This document shows positions 14,171 through 15,335 of a stretch of DNA of 15,335 bases, piece by piece; the stretch's first letter is position 1; each line of letters opens with the position of its first letter. Under the pieces are notes generated by a model. It did no database searches. It saw only the letters and a list, made by a program, of their open reading frames with translations, and was not told the origin of the DNA. This stretch comes from HGM11416 sp964532155. GTDB taxonomy: Bacteria > Bacillota > Clostridia > Christensenellales > Borkfalkiaceae. The position numbers and the translations under genes are program-made. Location: the NCBI GenBank assembly GCA_964532155.1, contig CAZHGN010000033.1:1-15335 (forward strand), given 5' to 3'.

Positions 14171-15313
14171 TTAGCGCTGACTTGCGAGCAATCTGCGTTT
14201 TGCCGATTTGCGATTACACGCTCTTTTTATCGCCGCTTTTAAAGAGCAAAAAGCGGGCAATGCGGCGAATACGAAAAGGTAATAAAAAACGGCAAGCACG
14301 CCGATTATCGGATATATTTTTTCTACTATAGTATAAAAGCCCAATCTCGATACGGCAAGCGCCAAAAGACAAACGCCGAACTTGTAAAGCACGCCGAGAT
14401 TTAGGCTTTTTATATTGGAAAAGCGAGGACTTTTTTCATTTGAAAACCCGACGCTTTTTACCGCCACCACGTTCAGTAAAGGATAAAGCGAGCCGACGAG
14501 CGTGGTTACTATACCGAAAAGCACCGTAGCCGCTATGACTACGCGAGCCGCCGTACCGCCGCCCGAAATATATAAAACGGGGATGTCGCTCAATAGGCTT
14601 TCCGTCGGCAAAACGGCGAGAAACAACGCGGCTGTTACCGCCAACAAAAACGCGCTTAAAAGAGCGACTATAAGCGCGAAAACTCGATTATTAGAGTTAT
14701 CCTCTCGCATTCCGCTTAAAAGCGGTTGAGTAAGCAGAGCGTTCATTCCGACGTAAATTATAGCCGACGACGGCTTTATTTTTAGCAGAACGGAACCGCC
14801 GAAACCGCCGTTCGGATTAGCGCCGCCGCTTATTATTTCGGCAAACGAAAAAAAGAACACGACGGCGAGCATAACCGGAACGAGAACCGCGTTAAAAACA
14901 GCAAGTCCGCGCATTCCGCGCGCGCATACCAAAAGCGAAAGCCCAAGCATTAACAAAGACCAAGCGGGGATAGAACAGCCGATTCCGACGTCTGCGGCAA
15001 GCCCCTCCGTAGCGCTCAACATCGAAGCCACCGACAACAAATTCAAAAAGCACACGCTTTTATCGCCAAACTCCAACACTCGAACCTGGGCACGATTTCT
15101 CGCCGACAGCACGCAATAAAACGCCGCGGCAAATAACACAAACAAAAGCACGAAAACAAATATCGGCGTTTGCCCGTAAAAGAACGAGAGAATTTCTCGC
15201 CCGGTAATGAATCCCGCGCCGATCACCGAGCCTATAATCGCAAACGCCCCTCCGATCGCCCCTTTCACGCCGCTTTTATATCCGCCCCTCACGCTGCTTT
15301 TCTCTCCGCGCAT
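14171..15313 (-). CDS. YkvI-like multi-pass membrane protein, function unknown
   Basis: A 380-residue integral membrane protein with about ten hydrophobic segments (roughly 20-45, 50-70, 88-106, 116-132, 138-160, 182-200, 211-236, 255-282, 308-326 and 332-356). The first segment contains GSVIGAGFITGREILSFF (28-45), matching the G-A-G-F-x-(S/T)-G-x-E-I motif of Bacillus YkvI and the broken first helix of LeuT-fold transporters. I infer a secondary transporter with unknown substrate. The C-terminal tail (about 358-380) is strongly basic and probably cytosolic. The loop at 289-303 contains two similar copies, FSNEKS and FSNIKS. The start at 15313 has GAGGGG about nine bases upstream; the promoter lies outside the window. 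It converges on the ABC importer operon. Confidence 0.75.
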   Translation of the reverse strand: MRGEKSSVRGGYKSGVKGAIGGAFAIIGSVIGAGFITGREILSFFYGQTPIFVFVLLFVLFAAAFYCVLSARNRAQVRVLEFGDKSVCFLNLLSVASMLSATEGLAADVGIGCSIPAWSLLMLGLSLLVCARGMRGLAVFNAVLVPVMLAVVFFFSFAEIISGGANPNGGFGGSVLLKIKPSSAIIYVGMNALLTQPLLSGMREDNSNNRVFALIVALLSAFLLAVTAALFLAVLPTESLLSDIPVLYISGGGTAARVVIAATVLFGIVTTLVGSLYPLLNVVAVKSVGFSNEKSPRFSNIKSLNLGVLYKFGVCLLALAVSRLGFYTIVEKIYPIIGVLAVFYYLFVFAALPAFCSLKAAIKRACNRKSAKRRLLASQR

Positions 15314-15335
15314 ACCGTATTGCCCCTCGTATAAC

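Overview
The window looks like chromosomal DNA of an endospore-forming member of the Bacillota, most likely the class Clostridia. The evidence is an uninterrupted sigK-type sporulation sigma factor with a hydrophobic pro-sequence, an RNase J, a TrmR/U32 pair like the Bacillus yrrM-yrrO arrangement, Clostridia-flavoured ThyA and DHFR sequences, GGAG-type ribosome binding sites and TTGACA/TATAAT promoters. TGA works as a normal stop codon. I cannot name the genus. No phage, insertion sequence, CRISPR array, tRNA or rRNA is visible, and no gap between genes exceeds about 130 bases.

Left part, minus strand (about 40-4000): a short-chain dehydrogenase, thymidylate synthase (thyA), dihydrofolate reductase (folA), an AroQ-type chorismate mutase and an M29 aminopeptidase run in one direction. 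thyA and folA overlap by ATGA. The run starts at a near-consensus promoter (TTGACA-17-TAGAAT) whose -35 box lies inside the terminator of the upstream sigK gene. It ends at a 15-bp terminator hairpin near position 42-81. ThyA and DHFR form the dTMP/folate cycle. Chorismate mutase makes prephenate for aromatic amino acids.

Middle part, minus strand (about 4050-11300): valS, with a perfect consensus promoter and its own terminator, is followed by RNase J, the tRNA methyltransferase TrmR, a U32 family protein of the tRNA U34 hydroxylase type, and sigK. No clear terminator separates RNase J from sigK. The sigK start codon lies in one arm of a 13-bp perfect inverted repeat, and a sigma-E-like promoter sits so that only read-through mRNA would carry both arms. 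This is the most interesting signal in the window: it could keep read-through sigK mRNA untranslated while mRNA from the gene's own promoter is translated.

Right part (about 11290-15313): on the plus strand, a three-gene ABC importer (lipoprotein binding protein, ATPase, permease; NitT/TauT/SsuABC class) diverges from valS. The two candidate promoters share one -35 heptamer. A long imperfect hairpin separates the binding-protein gene from the ATPase gene, and a strong terminator follows the permease. Facing it on the minus strand is a YkvI-like multi-pass membrane protein of unknown function. The importer's substrate cannot be named from the sequence.
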